A stretch of 64,000 nucleotides of DNA from Spirochaetales bacterium (GCA_016926955.1 JAFGNN010000025.1:35586-99585); one strand, 5' to 3'; shown: positions 26,367 to 36,692, counted from the first letter of the stretch. The notes: a model not told the origin generated them from the sequence alone. Program-made: numbers and translations.

Positions 26367-27101
26367 AAACATGACGAAACGCCGCCGCGGGGCTCCACGC
26401 CGGTCGTCGTGGCGCGTACCGGGGTGGCCAACCTCGCCAGCGTGCGCGCCGCCTTCGCCCGGCTCGGCCGGGAGACGGCGCCCACGTCCGACCCGGAGGC
26501 CTTCGCGCGCGCCCCGCTCGCGGTGCTGCCCGGCGTCGGCGCCTTCGGCCCCGCCATGGAAACGCTCCGCGCCACCGGCCTGGACGAGGCCGTGCGGCGG
26601 CGCCTGGCCCGGGGACTCCCGACCCTGGCCATCTGCCTGGGCTTCCAGCTCCTCCTCGAAGGGAGCGAGGAGGCACCGGGGCTCGCGGGCCTGGGACTCG
26701 TGCCGGGCGTCGCGCGCCGCTTCGGCGAAGGGGTGCGGATTCCACAGCTCGGCTGGAACCGCGTGGCCCCGGAAGCGGACGACGGATCGGCTCTCGTTGA
26801 GGAGGGCTGGGCCTGCTTCGCCAACTCCTACAGGCTCGACTCATGCGATGCCGCCCTCGCGCGCGCCGCCGGGTGGCGCCCCGCCCTCGCGGAATACGGC
26901 GGCGCCTTCGTCGCGGCCCTCGAGCGCGGAACCGCGCTCGCCTGCCAATTCCACCCCGAGCTCTCGGGCGCCTGGGGCGCGGCCCTGCTCCGGCGCTGGC
27001 TCGAGCGCGCCGACGCGGCCGTAACGGGCGGGCGGGGGACAGGTCCCGACGGGCGGCGGTCCCTTTCGGAGGCCGTAAGCGTGGCGGGAGCTTCGCGATG
27101 A
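26334..27101 (+). CDS. hisH: Imidazole glycerol phosphate synthase glutaminase subunit
   Basis: HisH hydrolyses glutamine and channels ammonia to HisF. The class I glutamine amidotransferase triad is visible: nucleophilic Cys in LAICLGFQLLLEGSEE and His/Glu in ACQFHPELSG. VLPGVGAFGPAMETL is also typical. Three in-frame ATGs at 26334, 26349 and 26364 lie in a tandem 15-bp repeat; each ATG has an AAGGA-type Shine-Dalgarno. The first overlaps the hisB stop and gives 255 residues; the third gives 245. The C-terminus has ~35 extra residues beyond the usual end. It overlaps hisF by 4 bp. Confidence 0.93.
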   Translation: MKDARMKDARMKHDETPPRGSTPVVVARTGVANLASVRAAFARLGRETAPTSDPEAFARAPLAVLPGVGAFGPAMETLRATGLDEAVRRRLARGLPTLAICLGFQLLLEGSEEAPGLAGLGLVPGVARRFGEGVRIPQLGWNRVAPEADDGSALVEEGWACFANSYRLDSCDAALARAAGWRPALAEYGGAFVAALERGTALACQFHPELSGAWGAALLRRWLERADAAVTGGRGTGPDGRRSLSEAVSVAGASR

Positions 27102-27985
27102 GCGCCCTCCGCGTCATACCCTGCCTCGACGTGAAGGCCGGCCGCGTCGTGAAGGGCGTGCGCTTCAGTAAGCTCGCCGACTCGGGAGACCCCGCCGCGC
27201 TCGCCGCGCGCTACGAGGACGAAGGCGCCGACGAGCTCGTGCTGCTCGACGTGTCCGCGACGCTCGAGGACCGCAAGGCGGCGCTCGGCGCCGTACGGGC
27301 GACGCGCGCGGCCCTCGGCATCCCGCTCTGCGTCGGCGGCGGCGTGCGGAGCGCCGACGATGCGGCGCGCCTCCTCGAGGCCGGAGCCGACAAGGTGGCC
27401 GTCAACTCGGCCGCGCTGAGGAACCCGTCCTTGATTGAGGAAATCGCCGAGCGTTTCGGCAGCCAGTGCTGCGTGCTCGCGGTCGACGCGCTCCGGGCTC
27501 CCACAGTCCCCGAGGCGGCCGTCGCGTGCCGGGAGCGGTTCCCGGCTGCCTTCGCCGCCGCGCGCGAGTTCGCCGCGCGCGCCCTGGAGCGCCCGGGCTC
27601 GGTGAAAGCCGTGCCGGCGGGCATGCGCGCGGCGGCCGCCTGGGAAGCGGTGGCCGACGCGGGCACCCTCCGAACCGGCGCGAGCGCCCTCGGTTGGGCG
27701 CTCGCCGGAACGGAGCTCGGCGCGGGCGAGATCCTCCTCACCTCCATCGACCGCGACGGCACGGGTTCGGGCTACGAGCTCGAGCTCGTCGCCGCCGCGG
27801 CCGGCATACTCCCGGTGCCGCTCGTCGCTTCAGGCGGCGCGGAAACCGCGGAGCACTTCCTCGCGGGCGCGCGCGCCGGGGCCCGGGCCCTGCTCGCGGC
27901 CGGCGCCTTCCACGCGGGTCGGCTCACGATCCGCGACCTCAAACGCTCGCTCCTGGCGGGCGGTCTGGAGCTCAGGCCATGCTGA
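27098..27985 (+). CDS. hisF: Imidazole glycerol phosphate synthase cyclase subunit, with an insertion
   Basis: HisF uses ammonia from HisH to form imidazole glycerol phosphate and AICAR. The (beta/alpha)8 barrel begins VIPCLDVKAGRVVKGVRF, with the first catalytic Asp in CLDVK and the second in VLAVDA (~residue 129). GAGEILLTSIDRDGTGSGYELELV and the FHAGRLTIRDLK end are canonical. At 295 residues it is ~40 longer than usual. The surplus is an Ala/Arg-rich insert after the second Asp (~133-175) where other HisF proteins have a short loop, and TLRTGASALGWA then resumes the family. It overlaps hisH by 4 and hisA by 7 bp. Confidence 0.94.
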   Translation: MSALRVIPCLDVKAGRVVKGVRFSKLADSGDPAALAARYEDEGADELVLLDVSATLEDRKAALGAVRATRAALGIPLCVGGGVRSADDAARLLEAGADKVAVNSAALRNPSLIEEIAERFGSQCCVLAVDALRAPTVPEAAVACRERFPAAFAAAREFAARALERPGSVKAVPAGMRAAAAWEAVADAGTLRTGASALGWALAGTELGAGEILLTSIDRDGTGSGYELELVAAAAGILPVPLVASGGAETAEHFLAGARAGARALLAAGAFHAGRLTIRDLKRSLLAGGLELRPC

Positions 27986-29289
27986 TTCCTTCAATCGATA
28001 TCATGGGCGGCCGCGCCGTCCAGCTGGTCGGCGGGGCGGGAGCTCCGCTCGACTGCGGCGACCCGCTCGAAATCGCCACGCGCTTCTCGCGCGTCGGCCC
28101 TGTCGCCGTCGTCGACCTCGACGCCGCGCTCGGGAGGGGCTCGAACCGCCCCCTCGTGCTCGAGCTGGTCAAGCGCCACGACTGCGTGGTGGGCGGCGGC
28201 GTGCGCACCGAGGACGACGCGCGCGCCCTGCTCGACTCGGGCGCCCTCCGCGTCGTCATCGGCACCGCCGCGAGTCCGGACTTCCTGGCGCGCCTGCCGC
28301 GCGAGCGCGTCATGGTCGCCCTCGACGCCCGCGACGGCGAGGTGCTCGACTCGGGCTGGACGCGCGGCACGGGCGAGACGGTCGAGGAGCGCCTCCGCCG
28401 CCTCGCGCCCTATGCGGGCGGCTTCCTCCTGACCATGGTGGAGAGCGAGGGGAGCCTTCGCGGCATCGACCTCGGGCGCTGCGAAGCGCTCGCGGCGGCG
28501 GCGCGCGACGCGGGCTTCGAAGGCCGGCTCGTCTTCGCGGGGGGCGTGACGACGGGCGCCGAGATCGCCGCGCTCGACCGCCTCGGGGCCGACGCCCAGG
28601 TCGGCATGGCGCTCTACTCGGGACGGCTCGGCCTCGCGGAAGCCTTCGCCGCCCCCCTTGTCTCCGAGCGGCAGGACGGGCTCTGGCCGACCGTGGTGCG
28701 GGACGAGCGGGGCCTGTCCCTCGGCCTCGCCTGGTCCGACGCGGAGAGCCTCCGCGAAGCCCTCGAGACGGGCGCGGGGGTCTACCGCTCGCGCAAGCGC
28801 GGGCTCTGGCGGAAGGGCGCATCCTCCGGCAACCGGCAGGTTCTGCTCCGCGTCGAGGCCGACTGCGACCGCGACGCGCTCGCGTTCACGGTGCGGCAGG
28901 AGGGGACGGGTTTCTGCCACCTGGGCACGCGGAGCTGCTTCGGGACCGACGGAGGTCTGTCCCTCCTCGAGCGCACCGTCATCGGCCGGATAACCGCCGC
29001 GCCCGAGGGTTCCTACACGCGCAGACTCCTCGAGGAAGAGGGCTTGCTCGCGGCGAAGCTCGTGGAGGAGGCGGGCGAGCTCGCGGAGGCCGAAAGCGCG
29101 GAACGAGCCGCCGAGGAGGCGGCCGACCTCTTCTATTTCGCCCTGGTCGCCCTCGCGGCCGCTGGGGGCCGACTCTCCGAGGTCGAGCGCGTCCTCGACC
29201 GGCGCGCCCGGAAGCTGACGCGCCGCCCCGGCGACGCCAAACCCGCCCAGGCGGGAAAGGGGGCGGCATGTCCGGCGGGAATCCACTGA
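27979..29289 (+). CDS. HisA-HisI-HisE fusion: ProFAR isomerase + PRA-CH + PRA-PH
   Basis: One 436-residue ORF covers three steps of the pathway. Residues 1-~235 are HisA: IPSIDIMGGRAVQLVGG, VVDLDAALGRGSNRP, VVGGGVRTEDDARALLDSGA and a second catalytic Asp in MVALDARDGEV. Residues ~240-335 are HisI (phosphoribosyl-AMP cyclohydrolase) with YRSRKRGLWRKGASSGNRQ, EADCDRDALAF and the zinc-site CHLGTRSCF. Residues ~345-420 are HisE (phosphoribosyl-ATP pyrophosphatase) with SYTRRLLEEEGLLAAKLVEEAGEL and EEAADLFYFALVAL. HisI-HisE fusion is common; adding HisA at the front is unusual to my knowledge. No frameshift is needed to join them. Start ATG 27979 overlaps hisF; the end overlaps hisD by 22 bp. Confidence 0.92.
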   Translation: MLIPSIDIMGGRAVQLVGGAGAPLDCGDPLEIATRFSRVGPVAVVDLDAALGRGSNRPLVLELVKRHDCVVGGGVRTEDDARALLDSGALRVVIGTAASPDFLARLPRERVMVALDARDGEVLDSGWTRGTGETVEERLRRLAPYAGGFLLTMVESEGSLRGIDLGRCEALAAAARDAGFEGRLVFAGGVTTGAEIAALDRLGADAQVGMALYSGRLGLAEAFAAPLVSERQDGLWPTVVRDERGLSLGLAWSDAESLREALETGAGVYRSRKRGLWRKGASSGNRQVLLRVEADCDRDALAFTVRQEGTGFCHLGTRSCFGTDGGLSLLERTVIGRITAAPEGSYTRRLLEEEGLLAAKLVEEAGELAEAESAERAAEEAADLFYFALVALAAAGGRLSEVERVLDRRARKLTRRPGDAKPAQAGKGAACPAGIH

Positions 29290-30638
29290 TCGGCGCGCGA
29301 CGCACTCGACGCGACGGCTCCGCTTCCACCGCGAACGGACCTGAGCCATTCCGGTTCCGCCGCGTCAGCCTCGACGAAGCCCTGTCCGCGGCCGGCGGCG
29401 ACCGGAGCGATGCCGAGGCGGACGCCTTCGCCGCCGCGGCGTTCCGGGAAATCGCGGAGGGAGGAAGCGTCGCGCTCGCTGCCGCGGTCGAACGCTTCGG
29501 CGACGCGGCGCCCGACGCCCCGCGCGGGGAAGACGGCCTCGCCATCTACGGACCCGAGGATTTCTCCCGCGCGCTCGACACGCTCGGGCGGCCGATCCGC
29601 GCCGCCCTCGAGGCCGCGGCCGCCCGCGTCGAAGCCTTCGCGCGCGCCCAGCTCGCCGCCTTCGTCCCCGGCTCCGTCGCGGTTCCCGGGGGCCGGGCCG
29701 GCTGGGACTGGCTCGCGGTGGAGCGCGCGGGCTGCTACGTGCCCGGGGGCCGCCACCCCCTGCCCTCCACCGTACTCATGACGGCCATCCCCGCGCGCGC
29801 GGCCGGCGTCCGCGAGGTCCTCGTCGCCTCGCCCCGTCCCGCCCCGGCAACCCTGGCCGCCTGCGCGCTCGCGGGCGCGGACGCCTTGATCGCCGCCGGG
29901 GGCGCCCACGCCATCGCCGCGCTCACGCTCGGCTGCGGACGCTTCGCCCCGCGCGACGCCGTGGTCGGCCCCGGCAATCGCTGGGTGGCGGCGGCCAAGC
30001 GCCTCGCCGCCGCGCGCGTCCGGATCGACTCGATTGCGGGTCCGAGCGAGCTCCTCGTGCTTGCCGACGACGCGGCCGACCCGCGTCTCGCGGCCCTCGA
30101 CCTGGCCGCCCAGGCGGAGCACGACCCGGACGCCCGCGTCTGGCTCGCCTCCGCCTCGGAGCGCTTTATCGAGGCGGTGGAAGGCGAGCTGGGCGGGCTG
30201 CTCCCTTTCCTTCCGCCGGACAACGCGGCGGCCGCCCGCGCCGCGCTCTCAGGCGGCTTCGCTTGCGTCGCCGATTCGGGCGACGCCTTCGTCGCCCTGG
30301 CCGACGCGCTGGCCCCGGAGCATCTGGCCATCCACGCGCGCGACGCCTCCGCGCTCCGCGCCCGGATCCGCCACGCGGGTGCCGTCTTCGAAGGCGGCCT
30401 CGCGGCGGAGGCGCTCGCGGACTACGGCGCGGGGCCGAACCACTGCCTGCCCACCGGAGGCGCGGCGCGCCGCTCGGGCGGGCTCTCGGTGGCGGACTTC
30501 CTCAGGCAGCGCTCCTGGCTGCGGATCGACGGGCGCGCGGAGGCTGCGGGACTCGCCCGCGACGCGGCGACCCTCGCCAGGCTCGAAGGCCTTGAAGCTC
30601 ACGCGCTGGCGGCTGAAGGCAGGCTGGAGGCGGGCTGA
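29268..30638 (+). CDS. hisD: Histidinol dehydrogenase
   Basis: HisD performs the last two NAD-dependent oxidations to histidine. The 456-residue sequence contains YVPGGRHPLPSTVLM, VVGPGNRWVAAAKR, IAGPSELLVLAD and zinc ligands Gln/His in LAAQAEHDPDA. The catalytic pair Glu-His is in APEHLAIH, and the remaining zinc ligands Asp/His are in DYGAGPNHCLPTGG. An N-terminal extension of ~25 basic and polar residues precedes the first conserved helix, so a later start is conceivable, but ATG 29268 has a GGGAAAGGGGG upstream. It closes the operon; its stop codon falls in a tandem repeat. Confidence 0.95.
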   Translation: MSGGNPLIGARRTRRDGSASTANGPEPFRFRRVSLDEALSAAGGDRSDAEADAFAAAAFREIAEGGSVALAAAVERFGDAAPDAPRGEDGLAIYGPEDFSRALDTLGRPIRAALEAAAARVEAFARAQLAAFVPGSVAVPGGRAGWDWLAVERAGCYVPGGRHPLPSTVLMTAIPARAAGVREVLVASPRPAPATLAACALAGADALIAAGGAHAIAALTLGCGRFAPRDAVVGPGNRWVAAAKRLAAARVRIDSIAGPSELLVLADDAADPRLAALDLAAQAEHDPDARVWLASASERFIEAVEGELGGLLPFLPPDNAAAARAALSGGFACVADSGDAFVALADALAPEHLAIHARDASALRARIRHAGAVFEGGLAAEALADYGAGPNHCLPTGGAARRSGGLSVADFLRQRSWLRIDGRAEAAGLARDAATLARLEGLEAHALAAEGRLEAG

Positions 30639-30689
30639 GGGAGACGGGCTGAGGGAGACGGGCTGAGGGAGACGGGCTGAGGGATGCGG
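30632..30689 (+). repeat. 14-bp tandem repeat across the hisD stop codon
   Basis: The unit GGGCTGAGGGAGAC is repeated about four times, the first copy supplying the hisD TGA stop and the last diverging to GGGCTGAGGGATGC. It fills nearly all of the 59-bp gap to the convergent radical SAM gene. No hairpin terminator is seen here. Copy number would be expected to vary between strains. Confidence 0.85.
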
Positions 30690-30697
30690 GCGCAGGT

Positions 30698-31573
30698 TCA
30701 GGGCAGCAGTTCGGACAGCTCCCCGAACACGCGCACCCGGAGCCCCGGCAAGATTTCCGCCGCGCGCTCGCCGATGACGAGGAGGTCCTGGTCGGCGAGC
30801 GGCGCGGTGCGGCCCGAAAAGGCGGGCCGCGCCTGCGTGTAGATGTGGTACTCGCGGAAGCGGCTGCCCGATTCCCGGAGCCGCGCCGCGAGCGAGAGCA
30901 AGCCCTCGATGTCGCGCGCGGTCGGCGCCTTGCCGTCGATGGAGCAGAACATGGACTGCAGGGTGACCGGCCGCTCGCGCGAGAAGTCTCGGAGGGCGAG
31001 CGCCACCTTGTCGAAGCTCCGCGCGCCCGCGTTGATGGCGCGGTAGCGGGCCTCGTCGTAGGCGTCTAGCTTCGCCCAGACGTCGAGGCCGAAGCGGTCG
31101 ACGGCGTCCGCGAGCGCGCGTGATAGTGCGGCGTCGCCGAGCGAGGCGGAGTTGGTGATGAGCACCAAGCTGGCCGTCGGCGCCAGGCGGTCACGCGCTT
31201 CCGCCGCGATGACGAGCGCCGGGACCAAGTCGGGCGAGAGGGTCGGTTCGCCGTCGCCGGAAAAGCAGACGTCGATGACTGGCACCCCGAAGCGCCCCGG
31301 CGCGCGGGAGAGCGTCGAGTCGAGGGCGGCGCGCAACTCGGCCAGATCGACCCGACCGGCGGGCGGCACGCCGGGAACCTCTCCCGTGCCGTTCGCGACC
31401 GGCGCGCGGGCCGGCGGCACCTCGCAGTAGGGGCAGTCGAAGTCGCACACCTTGCCCTCGGGGAACAGGTTGACCCCGATGGAGAGCCCCCCCGCGCGCC
31501 GCGAGAGCGCCGGATAGACGAGGCGCTCGGCGCGATGGTGCAGGACGGGCGAAAGCGGCGCTTCGCTTGGCAT
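30698..31573 (-). CDS. Radical SAM protein
   Basis: The 291-residue protein holds a CDFDCPYC motif (CxxxCxxC, ~residues 43-50) for the SAM-binding 4Fe-4S cluster. It is followed by the GEPTLSP glycine motif (~112) and VLITNSASL and YHIYTQAR segments. The pattern resembles COG0731-type radical SAM proteins, several of which act in RNA modification or as activating enzymes, but its substrate is not deducible. Start ATG 31573 places the cluster motif at the usual distance. It is convergent with hisD and divergent from hppA. Confidence 0.85.
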   Translation of the reverse strand: MPSEAPLSPVLHHRAERLVYPALSRRAGGLSIGVNLFPEGKVCDFDCPYCEVPPARAPVANGTGEVPGVPPAGRVDLAELRAALDSTLSRAPGRFGVPVIDVCFSGDGEPTLSPDLVPALVIAAEARDRLAPTASLVLITNSASLGDAALSRALADAVDRFGLDVWAKLDAYDEARYRAINAGARSFDKVALALRDFSRERPVTLQSMFCSIDGKAPTARDIEGLLSLAARLRESGSRFREYHIYTQARPAFSGRTAPLADQDLLVIGERAAEILPGLRVRVFGELSELLP

Positions 31574-31680
31574 GCTTACAGGATACTGGGCGCCCGCCCT
31601 TCCCGCAATGCCGCCGCCCGCGGCTCACGGACCGCAGCTCCCGGATCGCGCCGCCCGACGCCCAGGCAGCCGTTTCGCGC

Positions 31681-31708
31681 TTGCGCCGTCGCTTCCTGAG
31701 TTTATACT
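31681..31708 (+). promoter_or_regulatory. hppA: Promoter of hppA
   Basis: TTGCGC (31681-31686), a 16-bp spacer and TATACT (31703-31708), about 40 bases upstream of a CAGGAGG site and the hppA ATG. Confidence 0.55.
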
Positions 31709-31755
31709 TTCGTCGCTCCCCTATCGTGGAACGGGGACAGCGACCAGGAGGTTCC

Positions 31756-33846
<2,091 letters not shown>

Positions 33847-33851
33847 ACAAG

Positions 33852-34637
33852 ATGAACGACGAACGCCACCTCTACATGGTGCTCCACCCGAACCACTCGC
33901 TGATCGCCAGCCAGCTCGACCCGGAGCGCTTCGCCCGGCACTACACCCAGGGTTCGACCCGCTACTTCGAGGGCCGCCTCATCTTCGCCGAGATCGACCC
34001 GGCCTTCCGCCATCCCTACTTCGAGATCGACGAGGCCTACAAGCAGCTCGCCCCCCACGAGGACGGCCGCCCGAAGGCGACCAAGTTCATCAAGAGCTAC
34101 CGCGTGCTCGAGCACATGGACTTCGCCGCCATCGGCAAGCTCTACTACTGCAACTCCGTCGGCGACCTCGTGGAGCTCGAAGCCCACGACGACGACCCGC
34201 GCGCCCGCGGCGACGAGATGCGCATCATCCTCGAGATCAACCCCATCAAGATGATGGTCCTGACGCGCTTCAACCTCGTCGAATACTCGAAGTACATCAC
34301 CGACCCCCACCAGCCCAAGGGCGCCCCGGTCATGTTCATGTCGCAGCTGGAGTTCAACGCCGACGACTTCCTCAAGGAATTCGACGAGAACCCCTTCATC
34401 CGCTGCTTCGTCCCCGGCATCCACCCCGCGCGCCTCAAGGCCGGCATCCTCGAGGTCCGCAACACCCCCGGCAAGAACGTCAAGGGCATCTCGCTCGACT
34501 GCCCCATCGACCGCATGTCGTACAAGGTCCTCCGCCACGGCTTCATGTTCGCCAGCCAGAAGGGCAACAAATTCTACCCCCTCGTCGGCCTCGAGGACGT
34601 GGAGCGGAAGTTCTACAAATTCTGGAAAAATATGTAG
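33852..34637 (+). CDS. Conserved-looking soluble protein of unknown function
   Basis: This 261-residue protein has no signal peptide or membrane span. I do not recognise its family. It is unlike the GC-biased noise ORFs: normal amino-acid balance, many aromatic and charged residues, and no Ala/Arg excess. It starts MNDERHLYMVLHPNHSLIASQL, five bp after hppA and hence almost certainly co-transcribed. The pairing with a membrane pyrophosphatase may hint at envelope energetics or simple co-regulation. No catalytic motif stands out. Confidence 0.85.
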   Translation: MNDERHLYMVLHPNHSLIASQLDPERFARHYTQGSTRYFEGRLIFAEIDPAFRHPYFEIDEAYKQLAPHEDGRPKATKFIKSYRVLEHMDFAAIGKLYYCNSVGDLVELEAHDDDPRARGDEMRIILEINPIKMMVLTRFNLVEYSKYITDPHQPKGAPVMFMSQLEFNADDFLKEFDENPFIRCFVPGIHPARLKAGILEVRNTPGKNVKGISLDCPIDRMSYKVLRHGFMFASQKGNKFYPLVGLEDVERKFYKFWKNM

Positions 34638-34689
34638 AGCAGGGGGGGCACCTTCCCGAAAGGCCACGCGGAGCGCCCGGGGCGGGCGC

Positions 34690-34900
34690 GGCGAAGGGCT
34701 TTTTCGGTGCCTCCCAGCGCGGGGCCTGACGAAGAAACGCATACCCCCTCACTCGGGACCGTTCGGGGGCACGCGTTTCTTCGCCACCCGCCGTCCTGGC
34801 CGGTTCCGCGAGGCGCTTCGCCGGGTTCGCGCTTGCACGCCGCGCCATTCGCGGGCGCTCCGCCTTCATTCCTTGGGCGGGTGCGGTGCCGGCGCGGTGG
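34690..34900 (+). repeat. Interspersed hairpin repeat, copy D
   Basis: GGCGAAGGGCTTTTTCGG is followed by GCGGGGCCTGAC. Next is a stem with perfect arms GAAGAAACGC (34731-34740) and GCGTTTCTTC (34773-34782), with an inner CCCCC/GGGGG pairing. Then come the CACCCGCCGTCCTG tail and a CGAGGCGCTTCGCCGGGTT block shared with copies B and C. Confidence 0.75.
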
Positions 34901-35121
34901 GGCGCTTCGCGCCGCGGCGGCTCAGGCGGCGCTTCCTTCGACTCTGCCCCCCCTCGCTCCGAAGTCCTCGCCCGCGCTTGGGCGCGGGTTCCGGTCTTCT
35001 CCGCTACCCCCTCTGCGGATCTGAGGGTTTTCCGGCGGGGCGGCGGCCGCGCCGGCAGTGGGGCGTGAGCGACGGGCTTGCGGCCCTGAGCTCCCGTTGT
35101 GCGTCTCGTCATGCAGATGTA

Positions 35122-35164
35122 TATACAAGGTATAATTGACTCACGGATAAACATAGTCTATCCT
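35122..35164 (+). promoter_or_regulatory. mazEF promoter and operator-like palindrome
   Basis: A TATAC-AAG-GTATA palindrome (35122-35134) overlaps a TATAAT (35131-35136). A second possible promoter is TTGACT (35136-35141), 17 bp, TATCCT (35159-35164). The AT-rich patch is exceptional for the window. MazE-type antitoxins usually repress from such palindromes. Confidence 0.5.
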
Positions 35165-35181
35165 TGCTTTGGAGGATCCAC

Positions 35182-35415
35182 ATGCAGACCGTGATCCAGA
35201 AGTGGGGCAACAGCCTGGGCGTCAGGATACCGGCGCTGTACGCCCGCGAGTTCGACCTGAAAAGCGGCAGCGCGGTGGAAATCCTGGAAGAGGCGGGCCG
35301 GCTGGTCATCGTTCCCAAGCGGGACGCGCTGGAAGACCTGCTCGCGCTGGTGACGGACGAAAACCGGCATGCATCGGTCGAGACCGGTTCGCCCCTGGGC
35401 AGGGAAGAATGGTAG
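35182..35415 (+). CDS. MazE-like antitoxin (AbrB/SpoVT fold)
   Basis: The 77-residue product begins MQTVIQKWGNSLGVRIP, the swapped-hairpin AbrB signature of MazE antitoxins, followed by SGSAVEILEEAGRLVIVPKR. The acidic C-terminal tail would wrap the toxin. ATG 35182 follows a perfect GGAGG; a start six codons upstream lacks a ribosome-binding site. The stop overlaps the toxin ATG (7 bp overlap), so the pair is translationally coupled. The dimer likely autorepresses through the upstream palindrome. Confidence 0.92.
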   Translation: MQTVIQKWGNSLGVRIPALYAREFDLKSGSAVEILEEAGRLVIVPKRDALEDLLALVTDENRHASVETGSPLGREEW

Positions 35416-35744
35416 GGGGCTACGTACCCGAGCAGGGAGACTTGGTCTGGCTCGACTTCAACCCGCAGGCAGGACATGAACAACGCGGCCGGCGACCCGC
35501 CGTCGTACTGTCAAAGCAGGCGTACAACCGGAAAGTCGGCCTCGCGCTCTTCTGTCCCGTCACGAGCAAGGGAAAGGGCTACCCGTTCGAAGTGGAGCTG
35601 CGCGGCGGGAAAACCCGAGGCTTCGTCTTGAGCGATCAGGTGAAGAGCCTCGATTGGTCCGAGAGGAACATCGAGTTCATCGAAACGTGCGGGAAAGCGG
35701 TGCTGGACGAGATCGTGGCGAAGCTGGAGCTGCTGATCAAATAA
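35409..35744 (+). CDS. MazF-like mRNA interferase toxin
   Basis: The 111-residue product shows the PemK/MazF core: GDLVWLDFNPQAGHEQRGRRPAVVLS at residues ~10-35, then FCPVTSKGKGYPFEV, GFVLSDQVKSLDW and an LDEIVAKLELLI terminal helix. Family members cut mRNA at short sequence motifs when freed from MazE; the cleavage motif cannot be predicted. Start ATG 35409 overlaps mazE. Both toxin and antitoxin look intact. The pair is bracketed by two directly oriented copies of the hairpin repeat (D and C). Confidence 0.93.
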   Translation: MVGGYVPEQGDLVWLDFNPQAGHEQRGRRPAVVLSKQAYNRKVGLALFCPVTSKGKGYPFEVELRGGKTRGFVLSDQVKSLDWSERNIEFIETCGKAVLDEIVAKLELLIK

Positions 35745-36046
35745 GGAATGGTATGCCCGGGCCCGGCACGGCGACGAGGGGCGTCATCTGAACCGCTGAG
35801 CGGGGGTCCTGTCACGGGAAAGCACACCCCTTCACGGTCGTTCAGGGGCGCGCTTTTCCGTGCCACCCCCCGCGTCGCCGTTCCGTGATGGGCGCTTCGC
35901 CGGGTTCCGCCCTTCCACGTCGCCGTCCCTTTGCGCTCCGCCTTCTTCCCTGGGGCGGTTGCGAGGCGCTTTGTCGGGTTTCGCCCTTCCACGTCGCCGT
36001 CCTCGGGCGCTCCGCCTTCGTTCCTGGGGCGCGTGCGGAAAGCTTG
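35745..36046. other. 302-bp gap filled by repeat copy C and its tandem tail
   Basis: No gene is present. Apart from the first ~20 bases after mazF the whole stretch is repeat copy C, up to the stop codon of the PIN-domain toxin. Confidence 0.75.
35768..36040 (+). repeat. Interspersed hairpin repeat, copy C, with a 74-bp tandem duplication in the tail
   Basis: GGCGACGAGGGGCGTCATC and GCGGGGGTCCTGTC lead into a stem with arms 35813-35831 and 35844-35862, then GCCACCCCCCGCGTCGCCG. The tail block GGCGCTTCGCCGGGTT... occurs at 35891-35964 and again, diverged, at 35965-36038, a period of 74 bp. The corresponding tail is present once in copy D. Confidence 0.75.
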
Positions 36047-36469
36047 TCAGCGGAAGGGGTTTTCGACGCGGACGCCGCCGTAGTCCCGGCCGTCGGCGAG
36101 GTCCTCGGAGAGCACGATGCCCGCGCCGCCGGCCTTGGCCGCGGCGAGGATCTGGGCGTCCCAAAAGGAAAGGCCGTAGCGTTCCTGGATGCCGACCGCT
36201 TCCATGACGACGCCGAGATCCACGGGCACGACCTTGAGCGCGGAAAGGAGCGCGAGCTGCCGCTTGGCGAGTTCGGGCGACAGCGTCACGGCGAGCTTCC
36301 GCGTCACCGTAACCCAGAATTCCGCGAACACCTGAGTCGACACCACGAGCGAGTCGGCGCGCACGCCCTCGTCGATCAAGGCGCGGGCGCGTTCGCGCTT
36401 CTCCGGCGACGCGACGTCGTTCGCGTAGACCAGGACGTTCGTGTCCAGGAAGCGGCGCTCAACGCTCAT
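36047..36469 (-). CDS. PIN-domain ribonuclease toxin (VapC-type)
   Basis: The 140-residue protein has the acidic PIN active-site pattern: FLDTNVLVYAND at the N-terminus, VSTQVFAEFWVTV (~47-59), LSFWDAQILAAAKAGGAGIVLSEDL (~98-122) and a final VRVENPFR. VapC toxins cut specific RNAs with Mg2+. The ATG at 36469 overlaps the antitoxin's stop by 11 bp, which fixes the start better than the longer in-frame ORF. It is intact and directly downstream of its antitoxin. Confidence 0.9.
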   Translation of the reverse strand: MSVERRFLDTNVLVYANDVASPEKRERARALIDEGVRADSLVVSTQVFAEFWVTVTRKLAVTLSPELAKRQLALLSALKVVPVDLGVVMEAVGIQERYGLSFWDAQILAAAKAGGAGIVLSEDLADGRDYGGVRVENPFR

Positions 36470-36692
36470 GGAGCTCATCCCTGGCCCGGAGCTTCCCCTT
36501 CGAGGAGGCTCCGCTCTCCGCGAAGAGCGCGTCAAGTTCGGAGGCCAGGAAGTCGCGCCGCGCCTCGTCGCGCTCCACGAGCTCCGCCAGGTAGGACCTG
36601 AAGAGGTCCGAGAGGCTCGCGTCGCGCTCGACGGCGGCCTTCCGCGCCCGCTTGAGTAGGGCGTCCTCGATGCTCATCGTGACATTGGCCAT
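36459..36692 (-). CDS. Ribbon-helix-helix antitoxin paired with the PIN toxin
   Basis: The 77-residue product starts MANVTMSIEDALLKRARKAA and continues DASLSDLFRSYLAELVERDE, the beta-strand plus two-helix RHH/CopG pattern. A charged C-terminal tail would contact the toxin. ATG 36692 follows GGAGG by five bases, and a TATACT box lies upstream at 36712-36717 (minus strand). RHH antitoxins autorepress their operons. The 36693-36960 gap upstream contains only this promoter and the lipoprotein terminator. Confidence 0.88.
   Translation of the reverse strand: MANVTMSIEDALLKRARKAAVERDASLSDLFRSYLAELVERDEARRDFLASELDALFAESGASSKGKLRARDELHER

Larger units (their letters stand above)
34638..35181. other. 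544-bp gap: repeat copy D and a short AT-rich promoter patch
   Basis: No credible gene. The first ~280 bp are the hairpin repeat (copy D) and its tail; the next ~200 bp are GC-rich with C-runs and no recognisable content. The last ~65 bp become sharply AT-rich and hold the mazEF control region. Confidence 0.6.
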
